Shown: positions 1 to 9,323 of the stretch, one piece after another
Layout of the letters: each line of letters begins with the position of its first letter
Position numbering within the stretch: the first letter of the stretch is position 1
Source of the DNA: CAXMMR01 sp963692975
GTDB taxonomy: Bacteria; Pseudomonadota; Alphaproteobacteria; Acetobacterales; Acetobacteraceae
DNA length: 64,000 nucleotides
NCBI GenBank assembly: GCA_963692975.2
Contig: CAXMMR010000029.1
Span: 144,154 to 208,153 of the forward strand
Direction: 5' to 3'
Position numbers and translations under genes: made by a program
The notes under the pieces: model-generated
Database searches by the model: none
Told to the model about the DNA's origin: nothing
What the model saw: only the letters and a program-made list of their open reading frames with translations

Positions 1-2
1 TC

Positions 3-1223
3 ACCAGCCACGGCTCCACCCTTTCCGACTGGGACCACCGCTTCGACAAGGCCCGCCTCGAGCCGGTCGACAGCCTGGTCAGCCTGTTCACCAGTCGCGT
101 CGAGGACTTCGTCTTCGCCGTCTGGCGCGAACTGAAGGCGATGTTCCGCACCGTGCGCCAAGCCGACCAGGTCAAGCTCGTGGTGATGGACCTAGACGAC
201 ACGATGTGGCGCGGCGTGCTCGCCGAGGCCGACAGCATCAGCACCGTCGCCATCGAGGGCTGGCCGCTCGGGATCGCCGAGGCGCTGATGTATCTGCGCC
301 GCCGCGGCGTGCTGATCGCCATCGTCAGCAAGAACGAGGAGGCCACCATCCGCGGCCTGTGGGACCGCATCTTCGGCGGCCGCATCCGCCTCGACGACTT
401 CGCCTTCGTCTCGATCAACTGGCGCCCCAAGGCCGACAACATCCGCGAGATCATCCGGCAAGCCAACGTGCTGGCGAGCTCCGTCGTCTTCGTCGACGAC
501 AACCCGGTCGAGCGCGCCGCCGTGCAGGCCGGCGTGCCCGGCATCCGCGCCATCGGCCAAAACCAGCACTACATCCGCCGCATCCTGCTCTGGAGCCCGG
601 AGACCCAGCTCGCCGCCATCAGCCGCGAGAGCGCCCATCGCACCGAGCTGATCCAGAAGCAGCAGGTCCGCGAGGCCGCGCGCGAGACCATGACCCGCGC
701 CGACTTCCTGCTCGGCCTCGACCTCACGGTGGAGTGCTTCGAGGTCGCGGGCGTGCGCGACCCCAGCTTCGAGCGCGCCTTCGAGCTGCTCAACAAGACC
801 AACCAGTTCAACACCACCGGGCAGCGCTGGACCCGCGACGAGCTCGCCCGCGCCATGGCGGAGGGCCTGCACCTGCTCGCCTTTTCCGTGCGCGACGTGC
901 ATGTCGAATACGGCCTCGTCGGCCTGCTGCTGCACGATGAGGCGACCATCCGCCAGTTCGTCATGAGCTGCCGCGTCTTCGGCCTGGACGTCGAGGCCGC
1001 CGTGCTGTCGTCGCTGGTGGCAAGCCTGCGCGAGCACGACCCGGCCCGCCCGATCGACGCCGCCCTGGTCCACACCAAGTCGAACATGCCCTGCCGCGCG
1101 GTCTACGCGAATGCCGGCTTCGTCGAGCACGCCGAGCGCTGGACTCTGCCGCCAGACCAGGCGCCGGCCGCGATCCCAGCCCACGTCCAGCTCACCCGCC
1201 GCACCGCCCTCGCGCCGGCTTGA
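3..1223 (+). CDS. FkbH-like HAD-IIIC protein with C-terminal GNAT-like domain (5' truncated by window)
   Basis: The frame is open from base 3, so the gene begins outside the window; an in-frame ATG at 141 is internal. A HAD core is visible: DLDDTMW near 189 (nucleophile Asp), AIVSKNEEA (motif II), PKADNI (Lys) and VFVDDNPVER (acidic motif). The last 150 or so residues look like an acyltransferase fold (HVEYGLVGLLL). FkbH relatives load glyceryl units onto carrier proteins or act in surface-glycan and polyketide clusters; the family often carries an N-terminal SGNH domain, which would lie upstream here. The acyl-transfer role is inference; the family assignment is solid. Confidence 0.88.
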   Translation, partial: TSHGSTLSDWDHRFDKARLEPVDSLVSLFTSRVEDFVFAVWRELKAMFRTVRQADQVKLVVMDLDDTMWRGVLAEADSISTVAIEGWPLGIAEALMYLRRRGVLIAIVSKNEEATIRGLWDRIFGGRIRLDDFAFVSINWRPKADNIREIIRQANVLASSVVFVDDNPVERAAVQAGVPGIRAIGQNQHYIRRILLWSPETQLAAISRESAHRTELIQKQQVREAARETMTRADFLLGLDLTVECFEVAGVRDPSFERAFELLNKTNQFNTTGQRWTRDELARAMAEGLHLLAFSVRDVHVEYGLVGLLLHDEATIRQFVMSCRVFGLDVEAAVLSSLVASLREHDPARPIDAALVHTKSNMPCRAVYANAGFVEHAERWTLPPDQAPAAIPAHVQLTRRTALAPA

Positions 1224-1228
1224 AGAAA

Positions 1229-1287
1229 AGGCAAGGGGCTTTGCCCCCTTGACCCCCATCAAAGGCAAAGCCTTTGAAATCCATTCA
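1229..1287 (-). repeat. Family B GC-rich hairpin repeat, copy B1
   Basis: Starts 5 bp after the FkbH-like stop. Two nested hairpins: AAGGGGCTTTGCCCCCTT and AAAGGCAAAGCCTTT, then GAAATCCATTC. Minus orientation (the orientation ending in GGCCTTCC is called plus). Confidence 0.85.
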
Positions 1288-1370
1288 TTAGGTGTTCCAC
1301 ACAGTCTAGAGACTGCCAGCCTTACACTGACGTGATCGCGTGCCCCGATTTCTCCCGCGACAGCGAGAAC

Positions 1371-1410
1371 AAAAGTTTTTTGCTTTTTTTTTCAAAAAAG
1401 AAGCCCTTCC
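1371..1410 (+). repeat. Family A T/A hairpin repeat, copy A1
   Basis: AAAAGTTTTTT followed by a hairpin with arms GCTTTTTTTT and AAAAAAGAAGC, then CCTTCC. It lies 86 bp before the carboxylesterase start and has no facing partner. Confidence 0.85.
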
Positions 1411-1495
1411 ACCACCCTCCCGCCGCGCCTAGCCTGTCATCGTCGTCCGACAGCGCGATCAACGCGTCTGCGTGCCGGCAAGGGAGAGACAGTCC

Positions 1496-3061
1496 ATGCT
1501 GCACCGCTTTGCCTCCGGGCGACGTGCGCGCCTGACCGCGTCAGCGGCGATCCTGACGTTCGCCGCCACCGTCGCCGCCCACGCAGCGCCCACCGCCAAG
1601 ACCGAGTATGGCACCGTCACCGGCAAGGTCGCCGAGGGCATGAACGAGTTCCTCGGCATCCGCTACGCCGCCCCGCCGACCGGCGCGCTCCGCTGGCAGC
1701 CGCCGCAGCCGCTGGCGCGCGCCCTGTTCAGCCACACCGCCACCAGCTTCGGCCCGCATTGCGCCCAGATCACCACCTATTTCGGCATTCCCACCGACAA
1801 TGAGGACTGCCTCTACCTCAACGTGTTCACCCCCGCCGGCGCCCGCCCGGTCGACGCCAAGCCGCTGCCGGTCATGGTCTGGATCCATGGCGGCGCGCTG
1901 GTCGTCGGCGAAAGCGAGGACTACGACCCGGTCAAGCTCGTCACTGCCGGCAACGTCATCGTGGTGACGATCAACTATCGCCTCGGCTATCTCGGCTTCC
2001 TCGCCGAGGCCGGGCTCGACGCCGAAGGCCACGCCGCCGCCAATTACGGCCTGCAGGATCAGCAATTTGCGCTGGATTGGGTCCGCCGCAACATCGCCGG
2101 CTTCGGCGGCGACGTCAGCCGCGTCACCGTCTCCGGCGAGTCCGCCGGCGGGCTGAGCGTGCTGTCGAACCTGGTCTCGCCCAGCGCCTACGGCCTGTTC
2201 AGCCGCGCCATCGTCGAAAGCGGCGCCTACTCCCTCACCCTGCCGACCCTGGCCGCGGCCGAGACCGCCGGCGACGCGCTCGCCGCCAAGCTCGGCTGCG
2301 CCGCCGCCGACACCGCCTGCCTGCGCGCCCTGCCGGTCAGCGCCGTGCTCGGCCTGGAGACGCCGTCCCTGAGCCTGACGACGATCGTCGACGGCACCAC
2401 CGTGCCCCTGTCCATCAACACGGCACTCAGCTCAGGCCAGTTCATCCGCGTGCCGCTGCTCAACGGCTCGAACCACGACGAAGGCCGCCTGTTCACCGCC
2501 GCCTATGCCGCCCTCACCGCCGCCGAGTACCCCGCCGCAATCGAGACCACCTACGGCCCCACCCTCGGCCCACGCATCGTTGCCAGATACCCGCTCGCCA
2601 ACTACAGCCAGCCCGTGCTCGCGCTCGCCGCAGTGCTGACCGACAGCACCTTCGCCTGCCCCGCCCGTCAGGTCGACCGCTGGGCCGCCCGCTACGTGCC
2701 CACCTACGCCTACGAGTTCAACGACGAGCACGCCCCGGAATACTCGCTGCCGCCCATCACCTACAGCTACGGCGCCGCCCACGCCACCGAGCTGCAATTC
2801 CTCTTCGACCTACCCAGACTGCCCGGCACCCCGCCGCTGACCGCCGCCGAAGAGCGCCTCTCCAACGTGATGGTGCAGTACTGGACCAACTTCGACACCA
2901 CCACCTCGCCCGACCGCGGCGCCGTGCCAATCTGGGAGCCCTACGCCAAGGGCGCCGACATCCTCCAATCCCTGCTAACCCCTCGCCCCGCTCCGGAAGA
3001 CGACTTCGCCACCGAACATCAATGCGCCTTCTGGAAGAACATCACGAACGCACCTCTCTAG
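1496..3061 (+). CDS. Secreted type-B carboxylesterase
   Basis: 521 residues with an alpha/beta-hydrolase fold of the cholinesterase/carboxylesterase-B family. A signal peptide (Arg-rich start, hydrophobic stretch, AHA-A cleavage region) predicts export. WIHGGAL forms the oxyanion region, GESAGG carries the nucleophile Ser216, SNHDEG supplies the likely acid and GAAHATEL the likely His. The ATG at 1496 is preferred over the GTG at 1472 because GGGAGAG sits 6-7 bp upstream of it. The substrate cannot be read from sequence. It is flanked by repeat copies on both sides and is probably monocistronic. Confidence 0.93.
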   Translation: MLHRFASGRRARLTASAAILTFAATVAAHAAPTAKTEYGTVTGKVAEGMNEFLGIRYAAPPTGALRWQPPQPLARALFSHTATSFGPHCAQITTYFGIPTDNEDCLYLNVFTPAGARPVDAKPLPVMVWIHGGALVVGESEDYDPVKLVTAGNVIVVTINYRLGYLGFLAEAGLDAEGHAAANYGLQDQQFALDWVRRNIAGFGGDVSRVTVSGESAGGLSVLSNLVSPSAYGLFSRAIVESGAYSLTLPTLAAAETAGDALAAKLGCAAADTACLRALPVSAVLGLETPSLSLTTIVDGTTVPLSINTALSSGQFIRVPLLNGSNHDEGRLFTAAYAALTAAEYPAAIETTYGPTLGPRIVARYPLANYSQPVLALAAVLTDSTFACPARQVDRWAARYVPTYAYEFNDEHAPEYSLPPITYSYGAAHATELQFLFDLPRLPGTPPLTAAEERLSNVMVQYWTNFDTTTSPDRGAVPIWEPYAKGADILQSLLTPRPAPEDDFATEHQCAFWKNITNAPL

Positions 3062-3067
3062 GGCAGC

Positions 3068-3122
3068 AAGGCCAGAGGCTCTGCCTCTGGACTCCGCTGG
3101 GGGCAGCGCCCCCAGGTCTGCC
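3068..3122 (-). repeat. Family B repeat, copy B2
   Basis: Two hairpins, CCAGAGGCTCTGCCTCTGG and TGGGGGCAGCGCCCCCA, immediately after the carboxylesterase stop. Lies between convergent genes and may end both transcripts. Confidence 0.8.
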
Positions 3123-3194
3123 ATTCGCTGGTGGGCGTTTGAGACAAAGCCGCGCCCGAAATCCAGCTCAGAAATCCTAATCTAAGACACTAGA

Positions 3195-5585
3195 CTAGAA
3201 CGTGACGCGCACACCGCCATACCCGGCGATCGGGGTGCCGGGACTGGCGGTGCGCGGGTCGGTGACGCCGCCAGGCACGCCGGGGAACGGCACGTCGCCC
3301 ACCGGGCCGAAGCCGCCATAGGTGTCGTTGCGCTCGTTGGCGACGTTGTTGACCAGGGCGAAGAGGCTGAGGTTGCGGGTGACCCGGTAGGCGGTGTTGA
3401 GGTTGAGCACGACGTAGCCGCCGACCGGCTTGCTCAGGTTGCTCTCGTCGCCGAACCGGTAGACAGAGCTCTGCAGGATCGCCGAGCCACCGACCGTCCA
3501 GTCGTCTGTGATGTCGTAGGAGACGACCGCGGTGCCGCGATGGCGCGGTATGCCGGGGATGCGGTCGCCCGGTGTCACGTCGATTTGCCCGGCGGCGTTC
3601 TGCAACGGGTTGCTGCCGCCGTCCAGCACGAGGTCGGACTGGAACGTCGCCTCGGTGTAGGCATAGCCGAGCGAGGCGCTGAGGCGCCGCAGCCGGTAGC
3701 CGAGAGTGGCCTCCACACCCTGACGCAGCGTCTTGCCGGCATTGGTGTAGAAGTCGAGGTTCGGGTTCTGCACCGTGGACTCGTAGATCAGGTCATCGAA
3801 GTTCTTGGCGTGGAAGTAGTCGGCGTTCCAGGTGATCACGCCGGGTGCCACGTTCTTGATCGTGCCGCGCGCGCCGAACTCGAAGGTGTGCGCGACGACC
3901 TGCTTGAGGTTCGGGTCGCCGACGAAGAAGTTCAGCAGCGAGCAGGGGGTTGCGGCACTGGCGCAGGAGAGCTCCTGCGGCGTCGGCGCACGGTTGGTCT
4001 CGGAGTAGCTGCCGTAGACCTGCGCCGCCGGGATGATCTTGTAGGTCAGGCCAATCGAGGGATTGATGCGGCTGTAGCTGTGCTGGCCGAATACCGGGCC
4101 GCCGAGCTTGTCGTGCAGGTTGATCTCGGCATTGTTGAAACGCCCGGCAACATCGAGGTCGAGCCCCGGCACGATCGTGAATATGTCCTGGGCGAACAGG
4201 CCGAAGAAGCGCGTGGTCGAGACGACCTTGACCGGGTTCACGCCTTCGGAGGGCTGGTCCTGCACGAAGCCCGGGCCAAGATAGCCGCGGGTGATTGCAT
4301 CGAAGCCGCCGATCTCGGTCGAGCCGTCGAAGATGCTGTCAGAACCGTCGAAGCTGCCGCCGGCGACCAGGTGATTGTGGTGAGCCAGCAAATTCGCGTC
4401 ATTGTTGATTTCGGCCGAGGTGCCATAGGCGTGACTGTCGAGGCCCTGGCTGCTGAGGCCGGAATAGACGCCGCCGTTGAGAAAGTCAGGCACCAGCGTG
4501 TTGCTGCGCCCGGTGACCGGACTACCGTCGTCATTGCAGAGCAGCCCGGTGCCGTTGTCGCAGGGCTCGACCTCCTCGGTGATGCCGTTCGGGATGCGCT
4601 GCGTCAGGTTCTGGAAGTAGCCGAGCCCCTGCAGCGAGGTGTTGTCGTTGATCGTGTAGGTGCCGTTGAGGTTGACGCTCGCATACTTGTTGTAGACCTC
4701 GTTCGGTGCGGTGAAGATGCTGGAGATGTCCTGGTCGAGCGCCTGCACCGGCGTCGCCCCCGGGTTGCCGAGCGTGTTGTCGGCGCCGCTGAAGGCGAGG
4801 TGGATCTCGGCGACGTCGTTGCGCCAGCCCAGATCGGTGAACAAACGGTAGATGTCGGACGCGCTGGTCTGCCGAAAGCCGTCGTCATGCGTGATGTCGC
4901 CGGTGGCGTAGATTGAGAAGCTGCCATATTGGCGGCCGAACTCGAGCGTGCCGGAGCCGCGGCCATAGGAGCCGCCGTAGCCGGTGAAGTCCGCGCCCTG
5001 AAAGGTGAAGCCGTTCTTAAGCTGCACGTTGACCGAGCCGCCGAGCGCGTTCAGGCCGAATACCGGGTTGGACGCCTCGACGTTGACGGTGCTGATCGCC
5101 GAGGGCGGTATCAGGTCCCAGTTGACGGTGTCGCCGAAGGCGTCGTTGAAGCGTGCACCGTTGACATAGACGGCCAGGCCCTGCGAGGCGCCGGCCGTCG
5201 GCGAGGCGGTGAAGCCGCGAAAGATGATGTCGGGCTGGAAGACGTTGCCCTCGGTGTCGTTGATCGTCGCCCCCGGAATGTTCTCCAGGATCGCGCGGGT
5301 GAGGTCGGGCACGCCGGTGCGGTCGATGTCGCTCTGGCCGAGCACGTTGGTCGCCGCCGGGATCTGGTCGCGGTCGATGCCCGAGCCGAGCAGCGGCGTG
5401 CTGCCGACGACGTTCACGTCCGACAGCGGGATCGCCAACCCCGAGGCCGGCGCCTGGTCCGCCGCGGCAGGACCGGCAGATGCAGCGCCAGCGGCGGCCT
5501 GCGCGCAGGCCGGCTTGGCCATCGTGGCGTCGAGCCCGGCCAGCAGGATTGCGGTCGCGATCAGTCGCTCTGCGTAACGAGTCAT
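3195..5585 (-). CDS. TonB-dependent outer-membrane receptor
   Basis: 796 residues. A signal peptide ends near the PACAQA region, followed by a plug domain (LTRAILENIPGA, IIFRGF, NGARFND, VEASNPVFGLNALGG) and a 22-strand-type barrel ending in GVRVTF with the expected terminal Phe. The start at 5585 is chosen for the signal peptide that follows and for GGAG 9 bp upstream; the frame runs open to 5921. An in-barrel Cys-rich loop (EVEPCDNGTGLLCND) is notable. The ligand (siderophore, vitamin or oligosaccharide) is unknown. A TonB-like gene starts about 170 bp away on the opposite strand. Confidence 0.93.
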   Translation of the reverse strand: MTRYAERLIATAILLAGLDATMAKPACAQAAAGAASAGPAAADQAPASGLAIPLSDVNVVGSTPLLGSGIDRDQIPAATNVLGQSDIDRTGVPDLTRAILENIPGATINDTEGNVFQPDIIFRGFTASPTAGASQGLAVYVNGARFNDAFGDTVNWDLIPPSAISTVNVEASNPVFGLNALGGSVNVQLKNGFTFQGADFTGYGGSYGRGSGTLEFGRQYGSFSIYATGDITHDDGFRQTSASDIYRLFTDLGWRNDVAEIHLAFSGADNTLGNPGATPVQALDQDISSIFTAPNEVYNKYASVNLNGTYTINDNTSLQGLGYFQNLTQRIPNGITEEVEPCDNGTGLLCNDDGSPVTGRSNTLVPDFLNGGVYSGLSSQGLDSHAYGTSAEINNDANLLAHHNHLVAGGSFDGSDSIFDGSTEIGGFDAITRGYLGPGFVQDQPSEGVNPVKVVSTTRFFGLFAQDIFTIVPGLDLDVAGRFNNAEINLHDKLGGPVFGQHSYSRINPSIGLTYKIIPAAQVYGSYSETNRAPTPQELSCASAATPCSLLNFFVGDPNLKQVVAHTFEFGARGTIKNVAPGVITWNADYFHAKNFDDLIYESTVQNPNLDFYTNAGKTLRQGVEATLGYRLRRLSASLGYAYTEATFQSDLVLDGGSNPLQNAAGQIDVTPGDRIPGIPRHRGTAVVSYDITDDWTVGGSAILQSSVYRFGDESNLSKPVGGYVVLNLNTAYRVTRNLSLFALVNNVANERNDTYGGFGPVGDVPFPGVPGGVTDPRTASPGTPIAGYGGVRVTF

Positions 5586-5753
5586 CCGGGCACTCCAAAC
5601 AGGCCATCGACAGAAGCTGTTTAGTCGGCGATCCCGCAGGCTCGATGACAGAACGATTGATGCTTGAAGAAACTTTGATGTCAGCCAGCCGTCAGCCAGC
5701 CAATGCGCGTTGAGCGACACTGAAGTGCTTCGTTCCAGGGCGGTGTTGACACG

Positions 5754-6581
5754 TTGGGCGGCCTCATCCACGCGAAACTCGTTCCGCCGAGGCAAGATGA
5801 TCGCCTGGGCAGCGCCGTCAGGCCCGCTCGCGATCCGACCAGGATTATCGCCGCGCCGGGCGCAGCCCTCGCGCATGCGGTCCTGCTGGCGCTTGTCGCG
5901 TGGTTGTCGGTCGTGCCGCATGGCGGGCCGGTCAGGATCGGCAGCATCTCGATGGTTCTGACGCCTCAGCCCGGAGCTGCTCCCGGCGCCCGGCCGGCCC
6001 TGGACGTGCTCGCGGTGCCGGCATCGCCGCCGCCGCCGGCTATGCCGTCGCCAATGCCGCCGCCGCCGATCGTAGCGCCGCCTGCCGCGCCGCGCCTGCC
6101 GCAGCCGCTTGCGGCCCGCGACCGCGCCACGCCGCGTCTGGCGCGATCAAGGCCGAGCGGATCATCGGCCGTGTCGGCGCCGGCGCCGCCAGCCGAGGGC
6201 GCCAGGCTTTGGGCTGGAGCGGGCGCGGCCGTTGGGCTTTCCGCCCCGGCATCGTCGTCGCGCGAAACGCAGCCCGCCGTCACCGGCGGCCTGGCGCTCG
6301 GCGGACTGGAGACAGCGATCGACCAGGCGATACGCGACGCTGCAATCATGCCGGAGGCGGCGCGGCGGCAGCATCGGGAAGGCCGCGTGCTGGCGCGCTT
6401 CAGTTATCTCGACGGCGCGCTACGCGATCCGGCGATCCTGCAATCCAGCCACTCGCAATTGCTCGACGATGCAGCACTCCTGGCGCTGCGGCAGGCGCGC
6501 TGCCCGGCACCGCCCGCCGGTCTGACCGGACGACGGCTCGACCTGACCGTCTGGATCAGTTTCCGCATCTCGTCGTCCTGA
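5754..6581 (+). CDS. TonB-like energy transducer
   Basis: About 275 residues: a short N-terminus, one hydrophobic segment (HAVLLALVAWLSVV), a long Pro/Ala-rich linker and a C-terminal TonB-type domain (GRVLARFSYLDGALRDPAIL ... WISFRI). It sits divergently beside the TonB-dependent receptor, which suggests a dedicated partner. The start is uncertain: no ATG lies in frame before the membrane segment, and TTG at 5754 is the first usable codon. Codon phase and domain order support a real gene. Confidence 0.72.
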   Translation: MGGLIHAKLVPPRQDDRLGSAVRPARDPTRIIAAPGAALAHAVLLALVAWLSVVPHGGPVRIGSISMVLTPQPGAAPGARPALDVLAVPASPPPPAMPSPMPPPPIVAPPAAPRLPQPLAARDRATPRLARSRPSGSSAVSAPAPPAEGARLWAGAGAAVGLSAPASSSRETQPAVTGGLALGGLETAIDQAIRDAAIMPEAARRQHREGRVLARFSYLDGALRDPAILQSSHSQLLDDAALLALRQARCPAPPAGLTGRRLDLTVWISFRISSS

Positions 6582-6762
6582 GCGCGCGATGCCGCCCAGT
6601 CCGCTCACGCCCGGCGCGGCGGCACGCCGCACTCAGACGCGGCAGCCACGTTCGCCGACTGCGCCCAAATCGTTTGACGCGAGCGCCCGATTTTGCCGCC
6701 GTGGCGGCGCACCACCCTGGCGACGACGGCAAACCCGAGCCCGCTGCCCGCTTGCCTCGCCC

Positions 6763-7821
6763 CTATGGCGAAAAGAACGAGAACGACCGCGCGCTCGCAT
6801 GCAGCAGCGGCGCCAGCAAATCCGCCAACGGCGGCGCAATCCGCCCAAGGTGGTTCGGCCCCGACGGATGCAGCCCCCCGGTGTCGCTACCAAACGCCGG
6901 GTCATAAATCCCCGTCGTGTCCACCCAGCTCACCCGCGCCGAGCCCGTCGCTGCCCGCTGCAGCGCCGCCGCCTGCGTGCCGTTGAACGGTCGCAGCACC
7001 GCGATCCCCGTGCTCCCCGGCGTCCCCGCCAGCAATCCCGCCAGCACCCACCCGAGCGCCGCCTCCACCGCCGCCGGCGCCGCGAGCCGGTCATTGGTGC
7101 CGTAGTTCAGCACCACCAGATCCGGCGCCGGCTCCAGCCGCCGCACCGCCCCCGCCATCACCAGCCCAATGCTCTCCCCCAGCGCCGGCACTCCGCCCGA
7201 GCCGCCATGCGTCAGCCCCGCCCCGCCAAACCCGACGATGCCGAACTCCACCGGCAGCCCCCGCCCCACCGCCCAGGACCAGCACGTCGTCACGTCGTTG
7301 CGGTCGGTGTCCTGCCCGGCCGTCTCGTTGATCGTCCGCACCCCCTCGGTGATGCTGTCGCCGAGGATCAGCAGCCGCCGCTGCCGTGCCCGCGGCGGCG
7401 CCACCCGCGCCCCCCTCGCCAGCGTCATGCCGGTGAACACCACCGCCGTCTCGCTCGGCGAATGCCAGCGGTTGATCGTCTCCGATGTCGACTTCACCAC
7501 CAGCTCGAGCAGGTGAAACGGCAGCCCGGCGGTCTCCGCCGGCACCACCGGCTCGATCACCGGCGCCACCGCCGCGCGCCGCCACGGCGAGCCGGCCTCG
7601 TCGCCGTCGACCCGGGTATAGACCTGCGACAGCGGCGCCCGATTGGCGTCGACGTCAAAATGCAGCGCCGCAGACGGCCCGCTGAACAGCACCCGCAAAT
7701 AGGCTCCGGCGTTGATCGTCGCCGCCGCGCGCGAGGTCGGCACTGTCCAAGTGTAGGGCGAGTAGAGCCAGGCGGCATGGTCCGGCGGGATCAGGGAAGC
7801 GGGCGAGCGAGCGTCCTCCAT
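6763..7821 (-). CDS. SGNH/GDSL-type hydrolase
   Basis: 352 residues. After an N-terminal beta-rich part of about 170 residues, the SGNH blocks are LILGDSITEG (catalytic Ser), GFGGAGLTHGG (Gly block), LNYGTND (Asn) and GGLHPSGPNH (Asp/His block). These enzymes are esterases or O-deacetylases of glycans and lipids. The frame stays open to 8547, but the ATG at 7821 gives the expected length and has AGGA upstream. No clear signal peptide. Diverges from an acetyltransferase gene, so an acyl on/off pair is possible (inference). Confidence 0.88.
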   Translation of the reverse strand: MEDARSPASLIPPDHAAWLYSPYTWTVPTSRAAATINAGAYLRVLFSGPSAALHFDVDANRAPLSQVYTRVDGDEAGSPWRRAAVAPVIEPVVPAETAGLPFHLLELVVKSTSETINRWHSPSETAVVFTGMTLARGARVAPPRARQRRLLILGDSITEGVRTINETAGQDTDRNDVTTCWSWAVGRGLPVEFGIVGFGGAGLTHGGSGGVPALGESIGLVMAGAVRRLEPAPDLVVLNYGTNDRLAAPAAVEAALGWVLAGLLAGTPGSTGIAVLRPFNGTQAAALQRAATGSARVSWVDTTGIYDPAFGSDTGGLHPSGPNHLGRIAPPLADLLAPLLHASARSFSFFSP

Positions 7822-7920
7822 GCCGGTTGTCCTAAAACACTTTGACGCCACCGGGAGCGGTAGCCTACGTCTATAATACCCCCGCAGGTAAGCACTGCGC
7901 GCGGTCGAGCGAGGAACCGG

Positions 7921-8880
7921 ATGCAGTCGGCAGGGATTACCCCGGAATACCTCGCCGGCCGCATCTGGCGTTTCTGCCGGCGCGGCGGCGCCCACGCCGC
8001 TGACGGCCTGCGCCTGCTGCCGGACGGCCGCATCGAGGGCTACTCGAACCCTAACGAGCGCGCCTGGCTGATCAAGGACGGCATTCTCGCCTTCGTCGGC
8101 GAGCGCGGCCAGGTCACCACCTGGTTCGACCACGTGGCGCGCGAGGGCAACCGGCTCACCCTGTTCGGCCAGCACTTGGCCAACCCCAAGATCACCCTCT
8201 ACTTGATCGAGCAGACCGAGCACGCCCTGCGCCTGCCCGGCACCAAGGCGCATTTTGGCGACATGATCACCGGCCATGGCTGGGAGATCGGCGACCACAC
8301 CTACGGCATCCCAAGCGTGATCGAGGAGGTGCTCGGCAAGCTCAGGATCGGCAAATACACCTCGATCGCCGCCGGCGTGAAGATCTGCCTGGCTGACCAC
8401 CGCACCGACATGGTCAGCACCTACCCCTTCGCGGTGCTGAACAGCTACTTCCCCACCGTCCCCGGCGGCGCCACGAGCCACATCTCCAAGGGCGATGTCG
8501 TCATCGGCAACGACGTCTGGATCGGCGCCGAGGCCTTCATCTCGCACGGCGTGACGATCGGCGACGGCGCGGTGGTCGGCGCCCGCGCGATCATCACCCG
8601 CGACGTCCCGCCCTACGCCGTCGTCGTCGGCAGCCCCGCCCGCGTCGTCCGCTACCGCTTCTCCGAGCCCCTCATCGCCGCCCTGCTGTCGCTCGCGTGG
8701 TGGAGCTGGCCGGACGAGACGGTCAACGCCTACCTGCCCCTAATGACCATCGGCGACGTCGAGGCCTTCGTCGCCTGCGCCCGTCGCGACCCGGCGCTGC
8801 ACGCCCTCCGGCGCTCCAACGACAACGCCCACCTCGCCCCGCCGCAAGCCCCGGCCGCGCCGCGCCGCCAGCAAGGCTAG
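7921..8880 (+). CDS. CatB-like hexapeptide-repeat O-acetyltransferase
   Basis: 319 residues. An N-terminal region of about 130 residues with no family I recognise is followed by a left-handed beta-helix typical of xenobiotic/CatB acetyltransferases: LGKLRIGKYTSI, VVIGNDVWIGAEAFI, GVTIGDGAVVGA, PPYAVVVGSPARVV, with ADHRTD and the catalytic His of SHGV. GAGGAA precedes the ATG. Likely transfers acetyl from acetyl-CoA to a sugar hydroxyl. Its last 4 bp overlap the stop of the convergent lipoprotein gene. Confidence 0.88.
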   Translation: MQSAGITPEYLAGRIWRFCRRGGAHAADGLRLLPDGRIEGYSNPNERAWLIKDGILAFVGERGQVTTWFDHVAREGNRLTLFGQHLANPKITLYLIEQTEHALRLPGTKAHFGDMITGHGWEIGDHTYGIPSVIEEVLGKLRIGKYTSIAAGVKICLADHRTDMVSTYPFAVLNSYFPTVPGGATSHISKGDVVIGNDVWIGAEAFISHGVTIGDGAVVGARAIITRDVPPYAVVVGSPARVVRYRFSEPLIAALLSLAWWSWPDETVNAYLPLMTIGDVEAFVACARRDPALHALRRSNDNAHLAPPQAPAAPRRQQG

Positions 8881-9242
8881 CCCGCGCAGGCCGGCGACGC
8901 GGCGCCGCTGGCGACCACACGCACCGCCGGCGCCGCAGTCAGCAGCAGCGTCCGCGCCTGCGCCGCCAGCCGCAGCGCACCGTCGCTTGCGCTCGACACG
9001 ACGCCGCCGGCGGTGAGTGCCGCGACCAGCGGATCGCACACCGCAACGATCGCCGCCACCACCGGCGCCATCGCCGGCTCGGCCAGCACCGCCACCTCGG
9101 CAATCCCCTTGGCCACGCCGTAGAACGCCGCCGCCTCGGCGCCGCTCGGTGCCAGCGACGCCTCCAGCGCCTCCATTCCCGGCGTGCATCCCGTCAGCGC
9201 CAACCCCGCCAGCCCGCCGCCCAAACCTCTGCGTCCGATCAA
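8877..9242 (-). CDS. Small putative lipoprotein
   Basis: 121 residues with a lipobox-like LALTGC at positions 14-19, then a hydrophobic Ala/Val-rich body without a recognised domain. Tail-to-tail overlap of 4 bp with the acetyltransferase gene. Codon phase fits a real gene; function unknown. Confidence 0.6.
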   Translation of the reverse strand: MIGRRGLGGGLAGLALTGCTPGMEALEASLAPSGAEAAAFYGVAKGIAEVAVLAEPAMAPVVAAIVAVCDPLVAALTAGGVVSSASDGALRLAAQARTLLLTAAPAVRVVASGAASPACAG

Positions 9243-9323
9243 AGCCCGCCTCCGTCAGTATTACTAACGGCGCATAGCCTGTCCCGCCAGCCGGTTTCAA
9301 CCCGAAACGCCCGCCGGTGCCTG

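Noticed and set aside
5746..5774. TTGACA at 5746 as a promoter for the TonB-like gene
   Set aside because: It overlaps the proposed start codon and has no acceptable -10 at 16-18 bp.
6589..7845. Long Arg/Pro-rich plus-strand frame (418 codons) opposite the SGNH hydrolase
   Set aside because: Composition is that of an antisense frame in GC-rich DNA, and the minus strand encodes a clear SGNH enzyme.
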